Below the pieces are notes generated by a model, which saw nothing but the letters and a program-made list of their open reading frames with translations, was not told where the DNA came from and searched no databases. A program made the position numbers and the translations under genes. From JAGOUN01 sp040389005 (lineage in GTDB: Bacteria > Pseudomonadota > Gammaproteobacteria > JAGOUN01), in NCBI GenBank assembly GCA_040389005.1, contig JAZKAS010000008.1, forward strand, positions 1-56,441: a stretch of 56,441 nucleotides of DNA, in the 5' to 3' direction. This document shows, piece after piece, positions 1 to 8,445 of the stretch; the stretch's first letter is position 1, and every line of letters starts with the position of its first letter.

Positions 1-44
1 ACAGCATGCTTTTTATATGAATGATTTATCTATAGCTAAAAAAA

Positions 45-371
45 ATGGTAAAATCAACTAAAGCAGTTAAATCTACTTCTGTAGCAAAAGATGCAAAATT
101 AGAAATTAAAAATCTAAAAGCAGAATTGAAAGCACTTAAAGCAACGCATAAAGTTGAATTGAAAAATGCAGTAGAAGCGACTTACAACAGTGCGATTCAT
201 GCGGCATTTGATCAATTCGAACAACGTGAAATTGCACGTGAAGCTGTAATCGAGAAAGCCGTGAATCAAGCATTGGCTCAGTTCGAAAAAAGCTTTGATA
301 AGAAAGCAAAGAAAACAAGCAAAAAAGCAAAACCTGCTAAAGCTGCAAAGAAAAAAGCGAAAAAAGCTTAA
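45..371 (+). CDS. Lysine-rich histone H1-like small basic protein
   Basis: This 108-residue protein has two parts. Residues 15-80 are predicted helical and alternate acidic and basic residues. Residues 84-108 are an almost pure Lys/Ala tail with KKAK-type repeats, like the C-terminal domain of histone H1 and bacterial H1-like proteins. A role in nucleoid binding or DNA compaction is inference from composition; no catalytic motif is visible. The ATG follows an A-rich stretch without a clear Shine-Dalgarno. The upstream neighbour is outside the window, and a strong terminator follows the stop. H1-like Lys/Ala-rich proteins are known from Coxiella and Chlamydia, which fits an intracellular lifestyle, but low-complexity similarity is weak evidence of homology. 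Confidence 0.65.
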   Translation: MVKSTKAVKSTSVAKDAKLEIKNLKAELKALKATHKVELKNAVEATYNSAIHAAFDQFEQREIAREAVIEKAVNQALAQFEKSFDKKAKKTSKKAKPAKAAKKKAKKA

Positions 372-385
372 TTCTGATTGATAAT

Positions 386-427
386 AAAAAACCCCAGTCT
401 TTGATAAAAAATACTGGGGTTTTTTTA
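386..427 (+). terminator. Rho-independent terminator after the H1-like gene
   Basis: The stem AACCCCAGT pairs with ACTGGGGTT and is followed directly by a T run, 15 bases after the H1-like stop codon. It separates this gene from mtnN. Confidence 0.85.
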
Positions 428-452
428 TGACAAAAATCTGGGGAGATAAACA

Positions 453-1223
453 ATGATCGGCATCATGGGCGCAATGCACGAAGAAGTAGCTTTATTAAAA
501 GAGGCTATGAAAATCGAAAAAACCAGTATGATTGGTGGTCGAGACTATTATCAAGGCAAGTTGTTTGGCCAAGAAATTGTGTTAGTACTGTCAAAGATTG
601 GCAAAGTCGCTGCATCGATTACCGCCACATTGTTGATTGATAACTTTGATGTTGAATACGTTTTGTTCATGGGCGTTGCAGGTGCTGGTAATCCCAATGT
701 CAATGTTGGCGACGTTGTGGTCGCAGACTTTTTGTTACAACATGATGTTGATGTTCAACCTTTTTATAAACCTCATGAAGTCGCCATATTAAATAAAGCA
801 TTATTTGAAACCGATGAAAAACTTGCCAAAAAATTACTTAGCGCTACCGAGAACTTTTTAGAGCATGGTTTGGAAATGCACGTTACTAAAAACTCGCTTG
901 AAAAATTTAGTATTGCTTCTCCTAAAGTTCATTTTGCAACGATTGCGAGTGGCGATCAATTTATTCAAGATGCGATCGTGCTAAACGACATCCATCACCG
1001 TATTCGAAGTGAGCAAGATGTATTACTCGGCTGTGTCGAAATGGAAGGCGCTGCTGTTGCACAAGTGTGTTTCGAACTCAATAAACCCTGTGTGGTGGTT
1101 CGCACGATTTCTGATAATGCGAATCATTCTGCGGCAATTGATTTTGGTGCTTTTTTAAAGGAAGTGGCGAGTCATTATGCGCTGGGAATTATTCAAGAAT
1201 TTTTTGAATTAAACAAAGTTTAA
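453..1223 (+). CDS. mtnN: 5'-methylthioadenosine/S-adenosylhomocysteine nucleosidase
   Basis: This cytoplasmic enzyme hydrolyses methylthioadenosine and S-adenosylhomocysteine to adenine plus the thioribose or ribosyl-homocysteine, feeding methionine salvage and relieving methyltransferase inhibition. The N-terminal IGIMGAMHEE carries the catalytic glutamate pair region (E10-E11). FMGVAGAGNP, SGDQFI, the ribose-binding VEMEGAA and the RTISDNAN motif with its catalytic aspartate follow in the family order. At 256 residues it is about 25 longer than the E. coli enzyme, with the extra length between roughly residues 90 and 135. The ATG has a GGGGAG ribosome binding site. It is preceded by a terminator, so it is probably transcribed alone. 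Confidence 0.93.
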   Translation: MIGIMGAMHEEVALLKEAMKIEKTSMIGGRDYYQGKLFGQEIVLVLSKIGKVAASITATLLIDNFDVEYVLFMGVAGAGNPNVNVGDVVVADFLLQHDVDVQPFYKPHEVAILNKALFETDEKLAKKLLSATENFLEHGLEMHVTKNSLEKFSIASPKVHFATIASGDQFIQDAIVLNDIHHRIRSEQDVLLGCVEMEGAAVAQVCFELNKPCVVVRTISDNANHSAAIDFGAFLKEVASHYALGIIQEFFELNKV

Positions 1224-1268
1224 CGAGTATACTCAGCACATATCACCTTATGTGACGTTTTATATTCA

Positions 1269-2105
1269 TCATATTATAGAAAATTTGCCGATTATATCCA
1301 TGAAATTAGGCATTAGTGTGTAAAACGTAACCATCATATTAATGAAAACAACGCTCAAGAAAAATGGCCTTACGAGCTTAGAGCCTTTTAAAATAACGGC
1401 ATGTGCGCCTAAGTAACCACCAAGCATCTGGCCAATAGCCATGACAATTCCAAGCAGAAAATTGACTTTTCCGTAGAAGATAAAAATAATTAATGAGAAT
1501 AGGTTGCTTTTCAAGTTTAGAATTTTTGCATAACCCGAGGCTTCTAAAAAAGTATATCCTAAAAAAAATACGATGCTAATGATCCAAAAATTGCCGGTGC
1601 CAGGCCCGAAAAAGGCATCGTAAAATCCTAATATAAATCCAAAAACAGGGAAAAATATATGTTCAGGCAATCGTTTAACGCCCGGATGAACGCCTAAACT
1701 TTTTTGAAAAAAATTGAATACAAACACGCCCAGAAGTAAAAAAGGAACAATAAATTGCATGAATTGATTCGATACATAATTCACAAGACATGCGCCACAT
1801 ACCGCGCCAATGAGTCCCATGATAAGTCCGCGACAAACCGTCGAAAATTGAATGAGTCCTTCTCGATAATATTTATAAACAGCGACGCCCGTTCCTACAC
1901 TGCCTTGTAATTTACTGCTGCCTAATGCTTCTGAAATTGGCATGCCGGTTAATATGAGCGCAGGTAAGCTAATTAATCCACCGCCACCGGCAATGGCATC
2001 AATAAAACCAGATAAAAACCCCATAAAGATTAAATAAGAAAACAGTATAAAATAATTATGAGATAAAAAATGAATGTTTGTCAGAAATTCATGATACAAG
2101 TTCAT
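1269..2105 (-). CDS. TSUP (TauE/SafE, YfcA-type) membrane exporter
   Basis: A 278-residue integral membrane protein with about eight hydrophobic segments. The glycine-rich DAIAGGGG motif at residues 36-43, followed by LISLPALILTGMP and GSSKLQGS, is diagnostic of the TSUP/DUF81 family. Members export small sulfur-containing or organic anions such as sulfite; the substrate here is unknown. It is the last gene of a minus-strand trio and its start overlaps the stop of the upstream oxygenase by four bases (ATGA), so the two are probably translationally coupled. A second MGFLSG at residue 28 could be an internal start, but the overlap favours the first ATG. Confidence 0.85.
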   Translation of the reverse strand: MNLYHEFLTNIHFLSHNYFILFSYLIFMGFLSGFIDAIAGGGGLISLPALILTGMPISEALGSSKLQGSVGTGVAVYKYYREGLIQFSTVCRGLIMGLIGAVCGACLVNYVSNQFMQFIVPFLLLGVFVFNFFQKSLGVHPGVKRLPEHIFFPVFGFILGFYDAFFGPGTGNFWIISIVFFLGYTFLEASGYAKILNLKSNLFSLIIFIFYGKVNFLLGIVMAIGQMLGGYLGAHAVILKGSKLVRPFFLSVVFINMMVTFYTLMPNFMDIIGKFSII

Positions 2106-3064
2106 TTTGCTTCTTTCCGTAAATAGATTCTTTGTAGCCAGCGTCGTTCATTTTCAGGAGTGCTTATTTTAAAGCCATCTCGTTTGTGTAAGGCTTTATG
2201 ATTGTTAATAATCAAGGCGTCCCCTGGTCTCAAGTCAATAGAAAATATTCGCAAGGCATTTATTTTTTCTTTTAGTTGTTGATAGACCTGGCTTCCTTCT
2301 TCATCTAAGGCAATACATCGAGATGAGTTGGAATTATAAAAAATAGAAAATTCACCTTTTTCATCACGCTCTAGTATGGTTCGAGTAATGCTTGATTCTG
2401 TCGTGTAAGATTGTCCAGTTTTCATTAAAAACTTTGTGGTTAATAATTTTTGAATCAACGAATCAGGTAAACTTTTAACAATGTCTTTTATCGCTAAAAT
2501 ACTCGTAAATGCATTTTTATCTCCTCTTAAAGCAAGAAGAGTGAAATAATCCGTTGGAGATTTTTCATGAATATTTTCAGTATGCCAGTCAAAAGTGGCC
2601 AAGGATCCAGCGCCGGACTCCTCGTGTTCCTTGCCTATAATAGGGATAACATTGTGTATCACGCTGTCATTTTTTTCGCCTACATTAATATAAGGAGCGC
2701 TTTCTAAATAGAAACTTAATAGCAATAAAATGTACTCGCTGATATAAGTTTTTTCTACAGGATCAAAATCACTGTTTGGCGTGTTTGGTAATACGGAATC
2801 TATGGGTAGGTTTTCTATAAAGATAAAAGGTTTAGTGCTTGCTTCACGGAGTATTTTTAAAAAATTAGATGAAATGTCTATGGTCTTACATTTGCGTAAT
2901 ATTTTTTTAAAATCAACATAAGGATTTTCTTTAAAAATTTGCATACTTTTTACCAAATGCAATTTTTCTTCATCGCTGAAGCGATAATATAATATTTTAT
3001 TATCATTCGATAAATGTTTTCTTAAATCAATTTGAGAAGGCAAATGATTAATTGTTAAATTCAT
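2102..3064 (-). CDS. Fe(II)/2-oxoglutarate oxygenase, clavaminate synthase/AsnO-like
   Basis: This 320-residue protein shows the facial triad of the clavaminic acid synthase-like (TauD/TfdA superfamily) oxygenases. There is an HxE pair in FDWHTENIH in the middle of the chain. A distal histidine lies in LRPGDALIINNHKALHKR, and RRWLQRIYL near the C-terminus supplies the 2-oxoglutarate-binding arginine. The HTE form rather than HxD is typical of amino-acid hydroxylases such as asparagine or arginine beta-hydroxylases. The substrate is not determinable here. It overlaps cinA-like upstream and the TSUP gene downstream by four bases each. The close coupling to an exporter suggests that its product, or a released anion, is exported. 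Confidence 0.72.
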   Translation of the reverse strand: MNLTINHLPSQIDLRKHLSNDNKILYYRFSDEEKLHLVKSMQIFKENPYVDFKKILRKCKTIDISSNFLKILREASTKPFIFIENLPIDSVLPNTPNSDFDPVEKTYISEYILLLLSFYLESAPYINVGEKNDSVIHNVIPIIGKEHEESGAGSLATFDWHTENIHEKSPTDYFTLLALRGDKNAFTSILAIKDIVKSLPDSLIQKLLTTKFLMKTGQSYTTESSITRTILERDEKGEFSIFYNSNSSRCIALDEEGSQVYQQLKEKINALRIFSIDLRPGDALIINNHKALHKRDGFKISTPENERRWLQRIYLRKEAK

Positions 3065-3825
3065 GTTTTATGTTCTGATAAATAGGGTGTTAAAATTGCA
3101 CGAACAGCCTCGACACCTTTATTAAGCGTGACAGCGTCATCCGCAAATAATTTAAATTCAATTACGCGATCTGCGCTAGCGCGATATCCCGTTTGGCAAC
3201 CCAGCCCAACTAATGCAGCTTCGAGTTTTTCAGCGATAAAACCCTCGCCAATCCCTGAGATAATCCAATTCTTAAAATGGAATTGTTGGCCAAAATGTTT
3301 TTGTTGCAACACGGGGAGCACATAATTTAAAAACATTGGCAAACATTCATGCGGTGGCCCGGGCAACATAAAGATGAGTTTATTTTCGAAGCGACATAAA
3401 CAACCAGCCGCCGTACCATTCGGATTTGCAAGAATTTCAGCGCCTTGAGGGAAAAGCGCTTGTTGTCGGTTGGATTCAGGGACGTTGTCTTTTGTGCCAT
3501 AACGTAGTTGAAAGCGATCGAGAATGGCTTGCCAAACTTCTTCATGATGCTCTAATGGTTTTTGTAATGCTTTGGCTAAAGCAAAACGCGTGCGGTCATC
3601 GGTAGTGGGGCCTAAGCCGCCTGTAATAATGAGTGCGTCATTACTTTCTAATAAGGATAAAATGCTTTTGGTGATATTGGCTTCATCATCACGAACAATG
3701 CGATGTTCGGTAACGTACATTTGTTCATGAAAGAGGGTATTCGCCATCGACTGAGCGTTGGTGTTGAGAATATCACCGACGACGATCTCATCGCCTGTGG
3801 CAAGAAAAGCAATGTTACTATGCAT
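3061..3825 (-). CDS. CinA-like molybdopterin-binding domain protein
   Basis: A 254-residue protein of the COG1058 (MoCF_biosynth) family. The N-terminal AFLATGDEIVVGDILNTN, the central GGLGPTTDDRTR and MLPGPPHECLPMF are the family signatures. It corresponds only to the N-terminal half of classical CinA and lacks the C-terminal PncC nicotinamide-nucleotide amidase domain. In many bacteria the N-terminal domain acts as an ADP-ribose or nucleotide pyrophosphatase in NAD recycling; whether that holds here is unknown. It is the first gene of a three-gene overlapping minus-strand unit. Classical cinA often precedes recA, but here recA is more than 50 kb away. Confidence 0.85.
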   Translation of the reverse strand: MHSNIAFLATGDEIVVGDILNTNAQSMANTLFHEQMYVTEHRIVRDDEANITKSILSLLESNDALIITGGLGPTTDDRTRFALAKALQKPLEHHEEVWQAILDRFQLRYGTKDNVPESNRQQALFPQGAEILANPNGTAAGCLCRFENKLIFMLPGPPHECLPMFLNYVLPVLQQKHFGQQFHFKNWIISGIGEGFIAEKLEAALVGLGCQTGYRASADRVIEFKLFADDAVTLNKGVEAVRAILTPYLSEHKT

Positions 3826-4095
3826 CGCCTATTTCCTTATAATTTTTAAACGTGATATTTTTTTATATAAGCATATGTGAGATTATATAACGATTACACC
3901 AGAAGATGCGAACTTTTGTCTTCGACTCAATGCAATTTTAAAATGATGGCTTCGGGCAGAAAAGTCGAAATGGCACTCGCTATTTCTTCGTTTTCTCCTG
4001 TTGCACCTTTAAACTTGTATTCTATAATCAAAGAATATCAAAACAATAAGTGAGCCAATGCCAATTTAGAGACATTACGCGATGAGTCTGTGTTA
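3826..4095. other. Intergenic region between divergent cinA-like and orphan gene
   Basis: About 270 AT-rich bases hold the divergent promoters of the cinA-like operon and the orphan to the right. A short open frame ends in a stop at 4051-4053, but it has no ribosome binding site and no recognisable product. I see no RNA gene or repeat. Confidence 0.4.
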
Positions 4096-4794
4096 ATGAA
4101 AACAGAACAGTCGCGAGGGTCGTTACAATATGTTTGGAGCGCTATAAATAAAATAGATATTTCTGAGTCAGAGATCTCTGAGATACACAACCATGTATTT
4201 TTAATTGCAAAATTATTTTTACGTCTTGAGACACGTCGCTACAAGTACCACTGCATGGAGCTCGATCAGAAGGAGCGCCAGTTGGCACCATTATTCTTTT
4301 TGTTGGGCAGCAAAGAGTCCATTACATTACCTGATTTTTTAAATTTCATGTCGGGTTTCCTGAGCTTTTTACGGATTCCATCTGTAGACGTGCGCAATTA
4401 TATTTCAACACTTGAAGAGTTCCATAGTACTATTTCGTATTTGAATTCTAATGGAGCGCTGGGCAACCCAATTAACATTAACCCTTTTCTCTGGCTTCTT
4501 GTCGATCTCATGCTTGATCAACACAGCTGCTTAGCTTTTCTGCCAAATATATTCCAGGTGCTGAAGGATATTAATAGCGAGCCCAATAAGTTAAGGTTTT
4601 TGATGGATGAGCAAGAAGAAGATTGTAATAGTAATGAGATTGCTCAGGTAAAAAACGCGTTGAAGACAGTGGCTAAGAGTGTTTTTGGAAGCAACTTAAA
4701 TTCGAGCTGCTTTTATCCCCCGATGGGAAGCGCTTCATCAAGCTCGAGTGCTGATAGGAGAGTGTCTCAATTCTCTATACAGCCTAATGGATAA
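4096..4794 (+). CDS. Orphan helical protein with serine-rich C-terminal tail
   Basis: I do not recognise this protein of about 232 residues. It is mostly helical and soluble, rich in Leu, Phe and Ile, and ends in a short disordered tail containing SASSSSSADRR. No membrane segment or catalytic motif is visible. A GTG six bases upstream (4090) could also be the start; neither start has a strong Shine-Dalgarno. It stands alone between the cinA-like operon and the convergent rplS. The serine tail resembles those of other orphans in this window. A role as a secreted effector is speculative. Confidence 0.55.
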   Translation: MKTEQSRGSLQYVWSAINKIDISESEISEIHNHVFLIAKLFLRLETRRYKYHCMELDQKERQLAPLFFLLGSKESITLPDFLNFMSGFLSFLRIPSVDVRNYISTLEEFHSTISYLNSNGALGNPININPFLWLLVDLMLDQHSCLAFLPNIFQVLKDINSEPNKLRFLMDEQEEDCNSNEIAQVKNALKTVAKSVFGSNLNSSCFYPPMGSASSSSSADRRVSQFSIQPNG

Positions 4795-4831
4795 GCCATA
4801 TAAAAAAAATCATATAAGATATAACGATCAG

Positions 4832-4865
4832 CCGACGATGCTGTGTTGTTTAAAAGCATCGTCGG
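4832..4865. terminator. Hairpin between convergent orphan and rplS
   Basis: An 11-bp perfect stem, CCGACGATGCT with AGCATCGTCGG, encloses a 12-base loop between two convergent genes. There is no long T run on either side, so it is either a bidirectional terminator of modest strength or a 3' end stabiliser. Confidence 0.5.
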
Positions 4866-4882
4866 TCGCAACAAATGCAGTC

Positions 4883-5308
4883 TTACTCGGCATCGCTCAC
4901 GGCAGCAGTGGCTAATAACGCAGCGCGTTTTGATTCCATCGCTTCGCGTTGTGCTTTAGTAAGAATTTTTTCTTTAATACGTGCCGCTTTACCTGCAAGT
5001 TTACGCAAATAGTAAAGTTTTGCACGACGAACGTCACCTAAACGTACGACAGCAACGCTTTCAATTAGCGGGCTGTATGTTTGGAAAACGCGTTCTACGC
5101 CTTCACCATGCGATACTTTACGTACTGTGAATGCAGAATTTAACCCGCGGTTACGTTTTGCGATCACAATACCTTCAAAGGCTTGTAAACGTTCGCGTGT
5201 ACCTTCTTTAACACGTACTTTTACAGATACCGTATCGCCTGAGCGGAATTCAGGGATATTTTTCCCGCGCATTTGTTCTGCTTCGAACTGTTGAATAATT
5301 TTACTCAT
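4883..5308 (-). CDS. rplS: 50S ribosomal protein L19
   Basis: L19 lies at the 30S-50S interface. The N-terminal region contains RSGDTVSVKVRVKEGTRER and AFEGIVIAKRNRG, and the middle has VERVFQTYSPLIESV and KLYYLR, all characteristic of L19. At 141 residues it is about 25 longer than the E. coli protein because of an Ala/Lys-rich C-terminal extension. It is the last gene of the conserved rpsP-rimM-trmD-rplS operon, and its ATG overlaps the trmD stop by four bases. Confidence 0.97.
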   Translation of the reverse strand: MSKIIQQFEAEQMRGKNIPEFRSGDTVSVKVRVKEGTRERLQAFEGIVIAKRNRGLNSAFTVRKVSHGEGVERVFQTYSPLIESVAVVRLGDVRRAKLYYLRKLAGKAARIKEKILTKAQREAMESKRAALLATAAVSDAE

Positions 5309-6042
5309 GACGTTTCTTCCTCGTTAATAAACTCTTCTAATAACCCTTGCGCTTCTTTTGATAGCGCCCCATCTTTTAACAAATCCGGTCGCTTTGTCCA
5401 GGTAGCGCCAAGAGATTGTTTTTCTCTCCATCGTGCAATATCACGATGATTACCACTTAACAAAACTTTCGGAACATCCCATCCATTATAGCTTTCCGGT
5501 CGTGTATATTGTGGGTGTTTCAGTAATCCGTGATAAAAACTATCATCGATTACAGAGCCCGCATCGCCCACTACTCCTGGAATGCATCGTGCAATTGCAT
5601 CAATCATCACCAGCGCGGCAAATTCTCCGCCACTAATCACATAATCCCCCAGTGACCATTCTTCATCGACACATTCATCAATAATGCGTTGGTCAATGCC
5701 TTCATATCGGCCCGCGATCATAATTAAATCGCTTGCAACAGCTGCTTTTTTTGCAAGCTGTTGGTCAAACTGCTTTCCTTGCGGGGAAAGATAAATCACT
5801 TTTGCATTTGGCAATTGTACTTTAGCAGCCTTAATTGCTTGATGAAGCGGCTTTGCCATCATCACCATGCCGGGTCCGCCGCCAAATGGCGAGTCATCGA
5901 CCGTTCTATTCTTATCGTCAGTATAATCACGTGGATTAAACCACGAAACCTCGACTAAGTGTTTTTGCAGTGCTCTACCGACAATTCCAAACTTCAATGC
6001 ATCAAGCATCTCTGGAAAAAGTGTAATCAGTGCAAATTTCAA
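5305..6042 (-). CDS. trmD: tRNA (guanine-37-N1)-methyltransferase
   Basis: TrmD methylates G37 next to the anticodon using S-adenosylmethionine, which prevents +1 frameshifting. The SPOUT-class trefoil-knot signatures are present in order: LSPQGKQFDQ, GRYEGIDQR and LGDYVISGGE, with a DDSPFGGGPGMVM segment before them. Its length of 245 residues is standard. It overlaps rimM upstream and rplS downstream by four bases each, the classical order of this operon. Confidence 0.97.
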   Translation of the reverse strand: MKFALITLFPEMLDALKFGIVGRALQKHLVEVSWFNPRDYTDDKNRTVDDSPFGGGPGMVMMAKPLHQAIKAAKVQLPNAKVIYLSPQGKQFDQQLAKKAAVASDLIMIAGRYEGIDQRIIDECVDEEWSLGDYVISGGEFAALVMIDAIARCIPGVVGDAGSVIDDSFYHGLLKHPQYTRPESYNGWDVPKVLLSGNHRDIARWREKQSLGATWTKRPDLLKDGALSKEAQGLLEEFINEEETS

Positions 6043-6551
6043 AAATCCGAATCCCAGTCTACAATCATATAATTCGTTGCCAAATTGACTTCTTTGACCA
6101 CTTGTTCGGGCAAATAGGGCACTAAATGCCGCTTCTCGCCTTGGATCACGAGGACTGGATTGGCTCCAGTATCCATTACTTCATCAATGGCCCCCAACGT
6201 TAGCCCTTCGACAGTTTTTACTGTCAAACCTTCAAGGTCGGACCAATAATATTTTCCTTCTGGAAGCTCAGGGAGTTGCGAGCGTTTTACCGCAATTTCG
6301 CAATTCGTCCATTGCTGCGCTGTATCTCTATCTTCACAACCCACAAGTTGCGCGACTAAGTATTTTCCGTGAACAGCATCACCTTCAAGCATGACTTCAA
6401 CCCATTCGCCCTTTTTATTGACGTGCCAAGGTTCGTAATCAAAAATATCTTCAGGGTGTTCCGTGAAACTGACAATTTTCACGGCACCATCGAGCCCATG
6501 AGGCGCACCTACTTTTCCGACGGAAATGTAGCGATCAGCATTTGAGCTCAT
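6039..6551 (-). CDS. rimM: 16S rRNA processing/ribosome maturation factor RimM
   Basis: RimM binds S19 and assists late assembly of the 30S head. The N-terminal VGKVGAPHGLDGAVKI and the C-terminal PRC-barrel region (TGANPVLVI, RHLVPYLPE, IVDWDSDF) identify the family. Its length of 170 residues is normal. It begins 12 bases after rpsP and overlaps trmD. Confidence 0.96.
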   Translation of the reverse strand: MSSNADRYISVGKVGAPHGLDGAVKIVSFTEHPEDIFDYEPWHVNKKGEWVEVMLEGDAVHGKYLVAQLVGCEDRDTAQQWTNCEIAVKRSQLPELPEGKYYWSDLEGLTVKTVEGLTLGAIDEVMDTGANPVLVIQGEKRHLVPYLPEQVVKEVNLATNYMIVDWDSDF

Positions 6552-6563
6552 TTAAAACCCTAA

Positions 6564-6887
6564 CTATTCAGCTGCTTTTTCTGCAACAACTGCTTTTTTA
6601 CGAGGAGTTTTTGTTGCTTTGTATTGAACGCCAGTTCTCACGCCGTTTTGCTTGAATTCTTTAAGAAGACCTGCAACGCGATCAGATGTTTGTGCGCCTA
6701 CGCCCAACCAGTAGTCAACGCGTTCCATATTGAGTTCTAATCGAACTTCAGCGCCGCTAGCGATAGGATTGAAATAACCTAATCTTTCAAGGTTGCCGCC
6801 ATCACGTGCGCTGCGCTTATTTTTTGCAACTACATGATAAAAAGGGCGTTTTTTCGCTCCTGTACGGGTTAAGCGGATGGTTACCAT
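6564..6887 (-). CDS. rpsP: 30S ribosomal protein S16
   Basis: The N-terminus MVTIRLTRTGAKKRPFYHVV and the following RDGGNLERLGYFNP are the S16 signature. The protein has 107 residues with a lysine-rich extension after residue 85. It is the first gene of the rpsP-rimM-trmD-rplS operon and has a GAGG ribosome binding site. A TATAAT-like element upstream suggests the operon promoter lies in the space between ffh and rpsP. Confidence 0.97.
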   Translation of the reverse strand: MVTIRLTRTGAKKRPFYHVVAKNKRSARDGGNLERLGYFNPIASGAEVRLELNMERVDYWLGVGAQTSDRVAGLLKEFKQNGVRTGVQYKATKTPRKKAVVAEKAAE

Positions 6888-6942
6888 ATCATTTCCTCTA
6901 AAAAATAAATCTAGGTGTCAGTATTCTGACAAAAGGAGGCAA

Positions 6943-6948
6943 ATTATA
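6943..6948 (-). promoter_or_regulatory. Probable -10 element of the rpsP operon
   Basis: A perfect TATAAT reads on the minus strand about 55 bases upstream of the rpsP ATG, after a T-rich run. I see no clear TTGACA at the expected distance. Between it and rpsP is a short hairpin GTCAG-N4-CTGAC that could be part of the leader. Confidence 0.4.
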
Positions 6949-6978
6949 CGGAAAAAAAAGAAAAAGTACAGTGACTTT

Positions 6979-8439
6979 TTATTCGTCTTTATTTCCCAAT
7001 AATTTCTTCAAATCATTGCCAAGACCGTTGGGCAACATATTCTGTAGCTGGCTCATGTCTGGCATTCCACCCATGCCGCCCATTCCGGGCATACCGCCCA
7101 TGCCGGCCATTCCACGCATCATTTTTTTCATGCCGCCGCCTTGAGTGACTTTTTTCATCATTTTTTGCATTTGTTCGAATTGCTTTAATAATTTATTAAT
7201 CGCAGGAACGCTCGTACCAGATCCTTTGGCGACGCGTAGTTTGCGTGAGCTTTTGAGAAGAGCGGGGTAGCGACGTTCCTGGGGTGTCATTGAACCGATA
7301 ATCGCATCAATTTCTTTAATGCGTTTTTCAATATCGCCGGCGCCACCGGTCATTCCGCCCATCATTCCGCCCATTCCCGGCAGTTTTTTCATGATGCTCG
7401 CAATGCCGCCTAATTTGCCTAACTGCTTAAGTTGATCACGGAAATCTTCTAAGTCAAACGCATGACCTTTTTTAAGTTTTTTAGCAAGCTTCTCGCCTTT
7501 GGTTTTATCGAGCTTTTCAGCGTCTTCAATCAAACTTAAAACGTCACCCATGCCCAAAATGCGAGAGGCCACGCGGTCAGGATAGAAGGGGCTAAGTGCG
7601 TCGATTTTCTCACCGACCCCCATAAACTTAATCGGCTTGCCGGTAATTTGACGCATAGAAAGTGCGGCGCCACCGCGAGAGTCACCATCAGTTTTGGTTA
7701 GAATAATACCGGTGATATCCAGTGCATCATTAAAGGCTTTGGCGGTATGAGCGGCATCTTGTCCGGTCATGCTGTCGACGACTAGTAAGGTTTCGGTGGG
7801 TTTAGCGAGCGTATGAATTTGCTTCAGCTCGTCCATCATTTTTTCATCGATATGTAGACGACCTGCGGTATCAATAATTAACACTTCACTAAGCGATCGT
7901 TTTGCCGCTTCGATGGCGTTTTTAACAATATCAATAGGTGATTGTGAGGCGTCACTTGGATGTAATGATGCTTCAACGGTTTGAGCCAGTGTTTCAAGCT
8001 GCTGAATAGCTGCGGGACGATAAATGTCGCAACTCGTCAACATCACCGACTTTTTCTTGTTTTCTTGAATCCATTTCGCCAATTTACCGGCCGTGGTGGT
8101 TTTTCCGGAACCCTGTAAGCCGACCATCAAAATAACAACTGGGGGTACGGCATTGAAATTCAGTTCGCTTTGTTCATCGCCGAGAATATGCGTCATTTCA
8201 TCACGAATGATTCGAATCAGCTCTTGTCCGGGCGTTAAGCTTTGTAATACTTCTTGCCCCATGGCTTTTTCAGTGACCGTTTCAATAAACGGTTTGATGA
8301 CCGATAAGGCAACATCGGCCTCTAATAAACTGACGCGTACATCGCGTAAGGTTTCTTTGATATTAGTTTCAGAGATTCGTCCTAGACCGCGCAGATTCTT
8401 AAATGTGCGGTCTAGGCGATTGGCTAAAGATTCAAACAT
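6979..8439 (-). CDS. ffh: Signal recognition particle protein Ffh
   Basis: Ffh is the GTPase subunit of the signal recognition particle and targets nascent membrane proteins to FtsY and SecYEG. The NG domain shows GLQGSGKTTTAGKLA (P-loop), the SCDIYRPAAIQQL insertion box, DTAGRLH and TKTDGDSRGG. The C-terminal M domain is extremely methionine- and glycine-rich (repeated GMGGMP), as expected for signal-peptide and SRP RNA binding. Its length of 486 residues is slightly longer than the roughly 450 usual, because of the Met-Gly tail. It is the last gene of a minus-strand run after the sugar porter, six bases away. Confidence 0.97.
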   Translation of the reverse strand: MFESLANRLDRTFKNLRGLGRISETNIKETLRDVRVSLLEADVALSVIKPFIETVTEKAMGQEVLQSLTPGQELIRIIRDEMTHILGDEQSELNFNAVPPVVILMVGLQGSGKTTTAGKLAKWIQENKKKSVMLTSCDIYRPAAIQQLETLAQTVEASLHPSDASQSPIDIVKNAIEAAKRSLSEVLIIDTAGRLHIDEKMMDELKQIHTLAKPTETLLVVDSMTGQDAAHTAKAFNDALDITGIILTKTDGDSRGGAALSMRQITGKPIKFMGVGEKIDALSPFYPDRVASRILGMGDVLSLIEDAEKLDKTKGEKLAKKLKKGHAFDLEDFRDQLKQLGKLGGIASIMKKLPGMGGMMGGMTGGAGDIEKRIKEIDAIIGSMTPQERRYPALLKSSRKLRVAKGSGTSVPAINKLLKQFEQMQKMMKKVTQGGGMKKMMRGMAGMGGMPGMGGMGGMPDMSQLQNMLPNGLGNDLKKLLGNKDE

Positions 8440-8445
8440 ATAAAA

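Noticed and set aside
3943..4053. Short open frame of about 36 codons upstream of the first orphan
   Set aside because: No ribosome site, no homology recognised, and the length is expected by chance.
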